DNA of 64,000 bases, from contig JAHBWC010000009.1 of assembly GCA_019637225.1 (NCBI GenBank), forward strand, positions 88,795 through 152,794, given 5' to 3'. A program made the position numbers and the translations under genes. The notes under the pieces were generated by a model. It was not told the DNA's origin. It did no database searches and saw only the letters and a program-made list of their open reading frames with translations. Of the stretch, positions 1 to 7,043 are shown piece after piece. Position 1 is the first letter of the stretch. Each line of letters begins with the position of its first letter. The stretch is from Labilithrix sp. Its GTDB lineage: Bacteria > Myxococcota_A > Polyangia > Polyangiales > Polyangiaceae.

Positions 1-885
1 GCCGGCGACCGCGAAGTCGCCCTGCTTCGGATCGAACGAGCCCGGCGTCGCCTGCACCTCGCGGATCACCTCGGGCATCACGAAGTGGAGATCGGCGTAG
101 CCCTGACCGTGGACGTTCGACACCTCGTTGACCGGGACGCCGCCGACCCAGAGCTCGAGGTCTTGGCCGTGAACGGCGTCGAAGCCGCGGAGGAAGATCT
201 GGTGCGCCTTGCCTTCTCCGGAGTGCTGCGTGACGAAGACGCCGGGGACGACGGCGAGCGCGTCGCTCGCCGTTCGATGCGGGGCTGCCATGATGACGTC
301 GCGGCCGCGGACGACCTCGGACGCGCTGCGGGGCGGCGCGGTCCCCGTGACGCGGACGTCGCGCGCGTGGGGCGACGCGCCGGGATCGGGCGACTCGGGA
401 GCAGACGCGCCGGCGGCGGCGGCCGCGGGCGGCGCGGACGGCGCGATCGCCGCGGGCGGAGGCCTGGTCGCGCTCGGCGCCTGGCCCTCGGCGGCCCCGC
501 TGACACCGGCGAAGCGGACGACACTGCGGATCTTCGCCGCGACGGCCTTGCCGTCGCGGATCGCCGGCTCGAACGTCCACGTCCGCGCGGCCGCGACCGC
601 GGCCCGATCGAAGTCCGGGCGAACGCTCGCCTCGACCTCGGCGCTCGTGACCTTGCCGTCCTCACCGACCACGAGGACGACGGGGACGACGACGTCGTGC
701 GCCTCCGGGCGTCCGGTCGGCCAGGCCGCAGGGGGCTGCGTCTTCGGCCGCGGCTGGACGACGTCATGGGCGAGCGCCGGCCGTGCGCCCATGAGCGTCG
801 TGCCGGCGGCCGACGCGAACGCGAGCAAGAGCGCGAGCGACCAGCGCGGGCAGACCGGGCGACGCATCGAAGCGGTTCGTAGCAT
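1..885 (-). CDS. TonB-dependent receptor with an N-terminal TonB C-terminal domain (partial)
   Basis: Outer-membrane receptor for energised uptake, cut by the left edge (295 codons visible, C-terminal barrel missing). Residues 1-39 look like a signal peptide (LALLLAFASAAGTTLMG). Residues about 50-120 form a TonB-C / AgmX-type domain (VVGEDGKVTSAEVEASVRPD, then AARTWTFEPAIRDGKAVAAK). A Pro/Ala linker follows, then a plug domain from about residue 185 (ASDALAVVPGVFV, IFLRGFDAVHGQDLELWVGG). Fusing a TonB-C-like module to the receptor is a recurring myxobacterial arrangement. An in-frame ATG at 867 is an alternative start. The gene lies about 100 bases downstream of nikR on the same strand, so nickel or another metal chelate is a possible substrate; that is inference from context only. 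Confidence 0.85.
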   Translation of the reverse strand, partial: MLRTASMRRPVCPRWSLALLLAFASAAGTTLMGARPALAHDVVQPRPKTQPPAAWPTGRPEAHDVVVPVVLVVGEDGKVTSAEVEASVRPDFDRAAVAAARTWTFEPAIRDGKAVAAKIRSVVRFAGVSGAAEGQAPSATRPPPAAIAPSAPPAAAAAGASAPESPDPGASPHARDVRVTGTAPPRSASEVVRGRDVIMAAPHRTASDALAVVPGVFVTQHSGEGKAHQIFLRGFDAVHGQDLELWVGGVPVNEVSNVHGQGYADLHFVMPEVIREVQATPGSFDPKQGDFAVAG

Positions 886-894
886 GATTTGGCC

Positions 895-904
895 GACACG
901 TGTC
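895..904. promoter_or_regulatory. 10-bp palindrome in front of the receptor gene
   Basis: Perfect palindrome GACACGTGTC ending about 10 bases before the receptor start codon, between nikR and the receptor. It could be a regulator site, but it is short and does not match the classical NikR operator (GTATGA-N16-TCATAC). The rest of the 886-985 gap shows nothing recognisable. Confidence 0.2.
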
Positions 905-985
905 ACGCTCCGCGCGCGCTGCGACGCCGGCGCCGCGTGCGCGGCTCCGCAGGGTCGCCCGGGTGCGAGACGAGGGTCGCCAGGC

Positions 986-1588
986 CTACGTTCGTGGGCG
1001 CCGGGCAGATCCGCGCCCGCTGGCGCCCCTCCGGGTCGGAGCGGCCTCCCCGTGCGCGTGGGCGTGAGCGTGATCATGGGCGTGGGCGTGATCGTGGACG
1101 TGATCGTGAGCGCCGGCCGTCGCGCGGCGCCGCGGGCCCCCCGTCGCCTTGCCCTTCGCCTTCGCGGACGGCGCGCTCTTCGCCGGCTCGATCGCGATCG
1201 TCTCCATGCCTCCGTGCTTCACGCCGCGCGTGGCGAGGAGCTTTCCGCCCGCGCGCTTCAGCTCGTCCGACGGGCCCTTCATGACGATGACCTCGAGGCA
1301 GTGATCGTGATCGAGGTGCACGTGCAGCGCCGAGTTCACCTTGTCGCCGAGCGCGTGCTGGAAGTCCGTGAGCCGCTCGGTGAGATCGCGGACGTGATGG
1401 TCGTAGACGAGCGTGAGGGTCGCGACGGCGTTCGCCCCCGTGGTGACGCGTGCGCGCGTGACCTCCGCGCGAACGAGGTCGCGCAGGAGCTCCGAGCGCG
1501 TGCCGCCGCGATCCGCGACGAGCGCGTCGAACTCCTCGAGGAGCGATCCCTCCATGGCGACCCCGAAACGAACCAGCGAGTCCTTCAT
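986..1588 (-). CDS. nikR: NikR-type nickel-responsive regulator with a His-rich C-terminal tail
   Basis: Ribbon-helix-helix transcription factor that senses Ni(II). The N-terminus (VRFGVAMEGSLLEEFDALV, then TRSELLRDLVR) is the RHH DNA-binding fold. The ACT-like metal domain carries the four high-affinity nickel ligands in register with E. coli His76/His87/His89/Cys95, here H78, H89, H91 and C97 (ALHVHLDHDHC). At 200 aa it is about 60 residues longer than usual. The extra C-terminus has an alternating His run (about residues 157-178, HDHVHDHAHAHDHAHAHAH) followed by an Arg-rich end. The tail may store or buffer metal, which is inference. It lies upstream of the TonB receptor on the same strand and faces away from the His-rich lipoprotein gene at 1778. 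Confidence 0.93.
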   Translation of the reverse strand: MKDSLVRFGVAMEGSLLEEFDALVADRGGTRSELLRDLVRAEVTRARVTTGANAVATLTLVYDHHVRDLTERLTDFQHALGDKVNSALHVHLDHDHCLEVIVMKGPSDELKRAGGKLLATRGVKHGGMETIAIEPAKSAPSAKAKGKATGGPRRRATAGAHDHVHDHAHAHDHAHAHAHGEAAPTRRGASGRGSARRPRT

Positions 1589-1777
1589 GCCGGCCCCATC
1601 CTAGAGCAGCGAGTCCATGGCTCGTCGGACAATCGCGAGGCCCGCTCCGCCTGCGACCGCCTCGCGATCCTCGGGGCGAGGCCGGCCGTCGCCGCCCCGA
1701 TGCGCCCACGCGCGTGGCCGATCCGCCGGTGGAACCGGCCGCGGTCCGGGCGCGTAGGTAGCGCGGAGGTCGAGGGG

Positions 1778-2278
1778 ATGAAGCGTTCGTTCGGGATCGT
1801 CGTGGTCCTTCTTTCGGTGGTCGTCGGGTGCGCGGGTCGCCCGGCGTCGACGCCCGCGGGACACGCGCCGCGCGCGCACGATCCGAGCAGCCACAACCAC
1901 GACCGCGGGCACATGATGATCGCGAGCAACGGCGTCGTCGACGCGCTCCTCACGTCGCACCTCTCGTCGACGGACGGCAACGAGCTCGACGTCTTCGTCG
2001 AGAAGAACGGCGTCCCGCTCGCGCTGACGACGACGCGGCTCGAGGCGACCGCGCACCTGCGCGGCGAGGCCAGGGTCCTCGCCTTCGCGTGCGCTCCCGA
2101 CGACGAGCGGCCGGCCGGGGAAGCGGCCGGGACGTGCTCGCACTTCGTGGCGCGCGCGGCGTGGATGACCCCCGAAGACCGCCTCGAGGTCGCGACGTCG
2201 CTGCCGCTGCTCCGCGGCGACGTCGCTTACACCTGGCGGGACTTCGACCCGCGCCGCTACGCCCACCACGTGGAGTAG
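1778..2278 (+). CDS. His-rich lipoprotein, possibly metal-related
   Basis: Predicted 166-aa lipoprotein. The signal MKRSFGIVVVLLSVVVGC ends in a lipobox (VVGC), then a linker with a histidine cluster (HDPSSHNHDRGHMM) and a compact beta-rich domain (ELDVFVEKNGVPLALTTTRL, RGEARVLAFAC). The ATG at 1778 is chosen because GGAGGT lies 7 bases upstream and the signal starts there; a longer open frame upstream is a shadow. It is divergent from nikR, and the histidine cluster hints at a role in metal binding or efflux. No family is recognised with confidence. The 190 bases between the two genes hold no further gene and presumably both promoters. Confidence 0.75.
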   Translation: MKRSFGIVVVLLSVVVGCAGRPASTPAGHAPRAHDPSSHNHDRGHMMIASNGVVDALLTSHLSSTDGNELDVFVEKNGVPLALTTTRLEATAHLRGEARVLAFACAPDDERPAGEAAGTCSHFVARAAWMTPEDRLEVATSLPLLRGDVAYTWRDFDPRRYAHHVE

Positions 2279-2465
2279 CCCGGTCGGGACGCCCGATTTT
2301 CCCTCCCGAAAGGGCGATCCGCCCGCAAGACTCGAGCGTAGCTTCACCGGAGCCTGTCAGCAGAAGCGACCCCGGCCCGCCAACCCCAACCAACGCCGAA
2401 AGTGACGGAGGCGTGCATTCCCGAGGGGAGCGCGGCTTCGCCCTGGTGTAAGCTCGGATAGGACC

Positions 2466-3083
2466 GTGAGCGATTCGAATCTCGGCCTCGAAGACCTCCT
2501 CCAGCGGCGCTTGCCGTCGGCCGTCGCGCGCGATGACGCATCGCTCGCGAACGCCGGCGTGACCGACACCGACCTCGCGGGAACGAAGGACGCCGTCGCG
2601 GCGATCGGCCTCGTGACCGCGCCCGCCGCGCCTCCCGCGGCGCTCCGCGAGCGGCTCCTCGCCTCGCGGCAGCGGCAGGGGCGCTACGGCGTCTTCGCCG
2701 ACCGCATCGCGCGCCTCTTCGACCTCCCCCTCCCCGACGCCGAGGCGCTGATGAAGCGCATCGAGAGCCCGAGCGAGTGGACGGCGTTCCTCGTCGAGGG
2801 CCTCGAGATGATCCCGGTCACGGCCGGACCGACGTGCGCCGGCGCGATCGCCACGCTCGTCCGCATCCAACCGGGGGCCACCTTCCCCGACCACGCCCAC
2901 CGCGGCGACGAGACGATGCTCGTCCTCGACGGCGGCTTCCGCGAGCCCGCGGACGGCGGCGAAGAGGTGTGGCGCGGCGACGAGATCTTCCGCGGCGACG
3001 GCAGCGAGCACGCCCTCGTCGCGCTGCCGGGCGTGCCGTGCGTCGCGGCTGTGCTCATCTTCGGTCACGGCGACTTCCGCTGA
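2466..3083 (+). CDS. ChrR-type cupin (anti-sigma factor cupin domain) protein
   Basis: 205-aa protein whose C-terminal half is a cupin of the kind found in ChrR/anti-ECF anti-sigma factors. The first cupin motif is intact (GATFPDHAHRGDETMLVLDG, the G-x5-HxH-x3-E-x6-G pattern), giving a likely Zn-binding site. The segment PPAALRERLLAS...FADRIARLFDLP resembles the linker of ChrR proteins. The zinc anti-sigma N-terminus of ChrR (HxxxCxxC) is absent, and no ECF sigma gene is adjacent, so it is an orphan cupin. Start is GTG at 2466 with an AGGA upstream; no better start is visible. It may sense an oxidant or metal, by analogy with ChrR and singlet oxygen. Confidence 0.8.
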   Translation: MSDSNLGLEDLLQRRLPSAVARDDASLANAGVTDTDLAGTKDAVAAIGLVTAPAAPPAALRERLLASRQRQGRYGVFADRIARLFDLPLPDAEALMKRIESPSEWTAFLVEGLEMIPVTAGPTCAGAIATLVRIQPGATFPDHAHRGDETMLVLDGGFREPADGGEEVWRGDEIFRGDGSEHALVALPGVPCVAAVLIFGHGDFR

Positions 3084-3112
3084 GCGCGGGCGTCCGAGGC
3101 GCCGCGAATCGC

Positions 3113-3181
3113 GCGCCGTCACCACGCGTAGCGCGGCGCCGTCACCACGCGTAGCGCGGCGCCGTCACCACGCGTAGCGCG
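3113..3181. repeat. 23-bp tandem repeat, three copies, at a gene end
   Basis: Three nearly perfect copies of a 23-bp unit (core GTCACCACGCGTAGCGCGGC) begin at about 3118, 3141 and 3164. The last copy overlaps the final codons (R-Y-A-W-stop) of the minus-strand 79-aa gene, so the stop-codon region was duplicated twice into the gap between two convergent genes. Confidence 0.9.
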
Positions 3182-3404
3182 CAGCCGCGTCGTCGATGAC
3201 GACCACCTCGGCGTCGGTCGAGGGCGGCGTGACGAGGGCCCAGCGCCAGTGGCCGCGGGCGTGCACCTCGCAGGCCCACTCCTCGTGCGGCGGCTCATCT
3301 TCGCCCGCGATCAGGATGATCCACGGCGCGGGAGCACCACAGTCGAAGCACCGCCCAGGATCGGTGTCGTTCTCGAACGCCATGCCCTTCAGGGTGCAAC
3401 GCAC
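3165..3404 (-). CDS. Small CxxC protein at the end of the buf-like operon
   Basis: 79-aa protein of unknown function with a zinc-ribbon-like start (GRCFDCGAPAPW) and a later Cys/His segment (EWACEVHARGHWRW). It follows bufC by 37 bases on the same strand, so it may be the last gene of the bufferin-like operon. An in-frame ATG at 3383 is an alternative start. Its last codons lie inside a 23-bp tandem repeat. Possible roles are metal binding or partnering the modified peptide; the sequence does not decide. Confidence 0.6.
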   Translation of the reverse strand: MRCTLKGMAFENDTDPGRCFDCGAPAPWIILIAGEDEPPHEEWACEVHARGHWRWALVTPPSTDAEVVVIDDAAARYAW

Positions 3405-3441
3405 GTGCCTCCGCGCCGCGGCGCGCGCGACGCTCGCGCTC

Positions 3442-4263
3442 TCAGACGTCGCGCGCGCCGAGCAGGACGCCGCGCTCGCCGAGGTCCGCGAGGAGCCGAG
3501 CCGCGCCCGCGAGCACGGCGTCGTCGAGCGGATGCGCCCTCGCCGCGCACGCCGCGACCATGGCCGGACCGAGCGCGTCGCCCGCGAAGAGGCGCGCCAG
3601 GATCGCGGCCGCGAGCGGCGTGAGCTCGAGGAAGCGGGAGCGATGCTCGGCGTCGCGGTACACGAGGATCGACACGGGGCGCTCGGCGGGCTCCGCGTCG
3701 AGATCGCCCACGGGGATCTCGTTCACGGCCCACGCGAGGTGGATGAGCTCCTTCGGATCGGCGAAGACGAGCGGTCGATCGGCGGTGACCTCCGCCAGCG
3801 GCGGCGGCGGGAGCGGACGCGGAGCGACGCCGACCGTGAAGTCGGAGAGCTCGAGCTCCGCGTAGTCGGCGATCCACCGCGGGAGCCGAGGGTCGACGCG
3901 CCAGCGGGGCGCGGCCCACGCGAGGAACTCGGACGGCACGTCGCGAAGGTGCGGCGTGCGCGGGCCGACCTCGTCGAGGAACGTGGAGATCGCGCGGTCG
4001 AGCTCGCCGGCGACGCGCCTGTCGAGGCGCGCGCGTGTGTGCTCGAGCATCCGCGCGATCACACCCGTCACGTTGTGGCGAACGAGCCGCCGGTAGAGCC
4101 CGAGGCGGCGCGGCGACGCGAGGAGCGCCTCCGCGTCCTCGCGCGCGACGCCGTGCGCGGCGAGGAAGCCCGCGAGATCGACGTCGAACGCCGTGGCGTC
4201 CTCGCCGAAGCACGCCTTCGCGAACATCGCCTGGAGCCGCTCGGTCGCGTTCGCCTCGGTCAT
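3442..4263 (-). CDS. bufC: BufC/HvfC-like (DUF2063-type) partner of the DUF692 oxidase
   Basis: 273-aa protein with a DUF2063-like N-terminus (MTEANATERLQAMFAKACF, then LRLY-like GLYRRLVRHNVTGVI and FLDEVGP...EFLAWA) and a C-terminal region containing WIADYAELELSDF and a winged-helix-like tail. In bufferin and HvfA systems this protein binds the precursor and delivers it to the MNIO (DUF692) enzyme, as MbnC does for MbnB. Its ATG overlaps the bufB stop (ATGA, 4 bases), which indicates translational coupling. The family is named from the fold pattern plus this coupling to a DUF692 gene; the C-terminal part is more divergent than the first third. Confidence 0.82.
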   Translation of the reverse strand: MTEANATERLQAMFAKACFGEDATAFDVDLAGFLAAHGVAREDAEALLASPRRLGLYRRLVRHNVTGVIARMLEHTRARLDRRVAGELDRAISTFLDEVGPRTPHLRDVPSEFLAWAAPRWRVDPRLPRWIADYAELELSDFTVGVAPRPLPPPPLAEVTADRPLVFADPKELIHLAWAVNEIPVGDLDAEPAERPVSILVYRDAEHRSRFLELTPLAAAILARLFAGDALGPAMVAACAARAHPLDDAVLAGAARLLADLGERGVLLGARDV

Positions 4264-5231
4264 CGCGCGCGCCCCTCGGCGGCCACGCCGCCCTCGGCGC
4301 GGCTCCCCGGCTGCGCGGCGGCGTGCTTCGCGACGGCGCGCTGCCAGACCGCGTCGATGCGGCGGACCTCGTCGAGCAGCTCGGCGAGCGGCGGGATCGA
4401 CTGATCGCGCTCGAGGAGCACGGGCACGGGTCCGGTCTTCGCGAGCGTGCGCTCGAGCAGCGCCATCACCTCGGTCGCGACGTCGCTGCCGTGCGTGTCG
4501 ACGATCAGCATCCCGTCGCGGTCCGCGAGATCGACGGGGCGCTCTCCGAGGAGAAAATCCTTCGTCCCGTTGTCCGACGGCTCCGAGAACCAGTCGTGCC
4601 CGGCGACGTGCATCTGGACGACGCGGTCGAGGGGGACCGTGCGCATCCAGGCGTCGACGTCGTAGCCGAAGTTCGTCGCGTTCACCCACGCGTTGTTGAC
4701 GTCGAGCATGAGCCCGCAGTCGGCGGTCTCGCACACGCTCGCGATGAACTCCGCCTCCGTCATCTCTCGCTTGCCGGGGTGGAGGTAGAAGCTGACGTTC
4801 TCGACCGCGAGCGGACATCCGATCGCGTCCTGCGCGCGCTTGATCCGGTCGGCCACGCGCGTCACCTCCGCGCGCTTGAACGCGAGCGGCAGGAGGTCGT
4901 GGAGCACGACGCCTCCGAACGTGCTGAAGCACAGGTGGTCCGAGTGCCACGGGCTGCCCGCGTCCGCGATGAACGCACGGAGCCCCGCGAGGTACTCGGC
5001 GGAGAGGGGGTCGACGCCGCCGAGGCTCATCGTGAGGCCGTGCGTGACGATCGGCCAGACGTCCTTCACGCGCTCGAGCGCCTCGTCGTAGTAGCCGCCC
5101 CGACCCATGTAGTTCTCGGGGGACACCTCGACGAACGCGAGCGGCGGCTTCGCTTCGAGGATCTCGTCGATGAAGTCCCAGCGAAGGCCGAGTCCGACGC
5201 CGTTGGTCTTCTCGCTCCGCGCCGTCGTCAT
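4260..5231 (-). CDS. bufB: DUF692 multinuclear iron oxidative enzyme (BufB/HvfB/MbnB family)
   Basis: 323-aa MNIO enzyme. Members use a multi-iron centre and O2 to convert cysteines in a precursor peptide into oxazolone/thioamide or thiooxazole groups. The TIM-barrel metal ligands are visible in order: EVSPEN (about 35-40), THG (63-65), WHSDH (95-99), ENVSFY (144-149), LDVNNAWVNATNFG (176-189), MHVAGHDW (207-214), DTHGSD (245-250) and LLERD (272-276). Start ATG 5231 has a strong AAGGAGG upstream. The C-terminus has a basic/Ala-rich extension of about 20 residues. It lies between the Cys-rich precursor gene and bufC, all on one strand, giving the order precursor-enzyme-partner. Confidence 0.93.
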   Translation of the reverse strand: MTTARSEKTNGVGLGLRWDFIDEILEAKPPLAFVEVSPENYMGRGGYYDEALERVKDVWPIVTHGLTMSLGGVDPLSAEYLAGLRAFIADAGSPWHSDHLCFSTFGGVVLHDLLPLAFKRAEVTRVADRIKRAQDAIGCPLAVENVSFYLHPGKREMTEAEFIASVCETADCGLMLDVNNAWVNATNFGYDVDAWMRTVPLDRVVQMHVAGHDWFSEPSDNGTKDFLLGERPVDLADRDGMLIVDTHGSDVATEVMALLERTLAKTGPVPVLLERDQSIPPLAELLDEVRRIDAVWQRAVAKHAAAQPGSRAEGGVAAEGRAR

Positions 5232-5364
5232 CGCGTCCTCCTTACCACCGCACCACCACGTCCTCCGACGCCGGCCACAAAAGCGCGCCGGCCGGGCGAA
5301 GCGCGGACGCGCGACACCCGACCGGTGCTCGAGCTCGTGGTCCGGGCGTTCGCCCGAACTCAGC

Positions 5365-5796
5365 TCACTTCTTGGTGGCGCAGGTTCCGGCGCCGCAGCT
5401 CGCGCCGCCGCCCTTCTTGGCCGCGGGAGCGGCCGCGGGCTTCTTCGCGTCGGCCGGCTTCTTCGCATCGGCGGGCTTCGCGTCGGCGGGCTTCGCGTCC
5501 GCGGCCGCGGCCGGCGTCGTCTCGGGCGCCGTCGCCGGCGTCGCGTCCGACTTCGGCGCCTCGCCGCCCTTGTCCTCCGGCTTGGCGCCGCAGCCGGCTT
5601 CGCCGGCCTTGTGCTCCTTGTCGGCGCCGCAGTGCCCGTCGGCCGGCTTGGCGTCGCCGCCGGTCGCCGGGGTCTCGGTGGCGTTGACCGGCGACTCGGC
5701 CGGCTTGTCGCCGCCGCCGCACGCCGCCAGCACCACGCTCGTGCCGAGCACGGCGAGCGCTCCGGCAATCTTCTCTACGGACAGGTTCGGTCGCAT
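5365..5796 (-). CDS. Cys-rich RiPP precursor candidate (bufferin/HvfA-like), lipobox-bearing
   Basis: 143-aa low-complexity peptide directly upstream of bufB with an AAGGAG ribosome site. The N-terminus is a hydrophobic signal ending in a lipobox (VLAAC, C26). The body is Lys/Ala/Asp/Pro-rich with a repeated KPADAKKPADA segment at about 102-120. Four further cysteines occur: DGHCG (C56), EAGCG (C69), GASCG (C134) and AGTC (C139) near the end (GASCGAGTCATKK). HvfA-type precursors carry repeated EGKCG motifs modified by the DUF692 enzyme. Here the CG is kept but the flanking E/K differ, so these sites look divergent. A lipobox in place of a cleavable signal would tether the product to a membrane. 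Confidence is high for the gene and moderate for its being the substrate. Confidence 0.82.
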   Translation of the reverse strand: MRPNLSVEKIAGALAVLGTSVVLAACGGGDKPAESPVNATETPATGGDAKPADGHCGADKEHKAGEAGCGAKPEDKGGEAPKSDATPATAPETTPAAAADAKPADAKPADAKKPADAKKPAAAPAAKKGGGASCGAGTCATKK

Positions 5797-5933
5797 CCTC
5801 TCACTCCTTGTCGTTGATCGTCGCGGTCGGTCCCGAGGACGCGAGCGCGGCCTCGAAATTCAGCGTCGAGCTCAGAGTCGAATCGCTTCGCCCCCCCGCG
5901 GGGAGGATCGGTCCCTCGGCGTGCGAGACGGTA

Positions 5934-6752
5934 TCACGGCTGCGCCTTCGCGCGAATGTCGAGGGAGATCTCCGCGTTGTCGGCGACCTTCGTCCCGAGC
6001 AGGTGGAACGAGCTCTTCGCGATCTTCCCGAAGCCGTCGCGCGGCTTGACGTCGTGCTCGGCGAGCACGACGCGGAGCGGCTTGCGCGTCGTGACCCAGA
6101 CGGCCTTGGGCTTGTCCGCCGCCGCGCCGGCGTCGTAGCGGAAGGCCACTTCGAGATCGGCGTCGCGCTCGACCTTGTGACCGTGGACGAGGAGCTCGCC
6201 CTTCGTCGTCAACGTCACGGTGCGAACGTCGTCGGAGCCGTCCTTCGTCGGCGGAAGCTTCGTCACGTCGAGCGCGCTCGCGTTGTCGATCGAGCGGATC
6301 GCGTACACGGCGTAGCGGTGGGTCTGCTTGACCTGCTCGTCGATCTTGCCGCTCTCGCCGTCGGCGACCTCGAGCCACGTGCGCGCGTGGAGCGTCTGCG
6401 ACGCGTTCTTCTCCGCCTCGGCGAACGTGGTCATCGCGATCGTGGAGAGGTCCATCTTCACCTCGCCGCGCGAGTTGAGGAGGTTCGCGACGTCGAGGTC
6501 GAGCGTGCCGGTGCCTCCGGTGGTCGCCGCCTTGATCTTCTCCTTCGGGGCTTCCATCTCGATCGTCGTCTTGCTCGCGTCGTCGACGGCGAACTTCCTG
6601 ACCGAAGCGCCGGGCGCGGCGGACGAGGACGCGAGCGCGCTCGCGACCGGCGCCAGGTTCGGCTTCTTGTCGTCGCACCCCGCGAGCGAGAGGACCATGC
6701 CTGCGCAGATCCAAACGGCGGTGCTCGTCGCCACCTTGCACTTGTTCGTCAC
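5934..6752 (-). CDS. YceI-like lipoprotein
   Basis: 272-aa predicted lipoprotein. The GTG at 6752 follows a purine-rich GAGGGAGAG stretch and begins a signal ending in LSLAGC. The mature part resembles a YceI-type beta-barrel domain (TLDLDVANLLNSRGEVKMDL, then ARTWLEVADG) that may bind an isoprenoid or other lipid. Upstream in-frame ATG codons would put an Arg-rich segment before the signal and are rejected. It lies about 140 bases upstream of the precursor gene on the same strand and may belong to the same transcript. YceI proteins and bufferin-type operons both occur in stress/metal contexts, but a functional link is only inferred. Confidence 0.78.
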   Translation of the reverse strand: MTNKCKVATSTAVWICAGMVLSLAGCDDKKPNLAPVASALASSSAAPGASVRKFAVDDASKTTIEMEAPKEKIKAATTGGTGTLDLDVANLLNSRGEVKMDLSTIAMTTFAEAEKNASQTLHARTWLEVADGESGKIDEQVKQTHRYAVYAIRSIDNASALDVTKLPPTKDGSDDVRTVTLTTKGELLVHGHKVERDADLEVAFRYDAGAAADKPKAVWVTTRKPLRVVLAEHDVKPRDGFGKIAKSSFHLLGTKVADNAEISLDIRAKAQP

Positions 6753-6924
6753 GCGTCTCTCCCTCTCTCGTCGACCGGCCGAACAGCGTCGCCGCTCGGG
6801 CTCGTCGCTGCGGAAGCTCCGCCCCCCGCGAGGCGGTCGGCCCGAAACGACACGTACTCTACGCGCAACCCCCCTCGGAGGTTTCGCGATTGTTCGAGCC
6901 GGCGCGACGCGGGCCCGCGAGAGC

Positions 6925-6965
6925 ACAAACATTTACAATTGCTGTACTTGTCACCCATCACCGCG
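6925..6965. promoter_or_regulatory. AT-rich patch in the divergent spacer
   Basis: The 291-base gap between the YceI-like gene (minus) and the SEC-C gene (plus) has one clearly AT-rich stretch, including CATTTACAATTGCTGTACTT, against a very GC-rich background. It probably holds a promoter, but no -35/-10 pair with good spacing can be fixed on either strand. Confidence 0.25.
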
Positions 6966-7043
6966 CGCCCGTGGGTCAAGGATGAGGTCGCGTGAAGCGC
7001 CGCGCGCGCGAGGTGGCCGGCGCGCGGGTTAGCATGACAGCGC

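Noticed and set aside
209..2278. Very long open frames on both strands (for example the plus-strand one across 209-2278)
   Set aside because: Arg/Gly/Pro-rich translations with poor third-position bias; they are shadows of the real genes on the other frames. Only the last part (from ATG 1778) is real.
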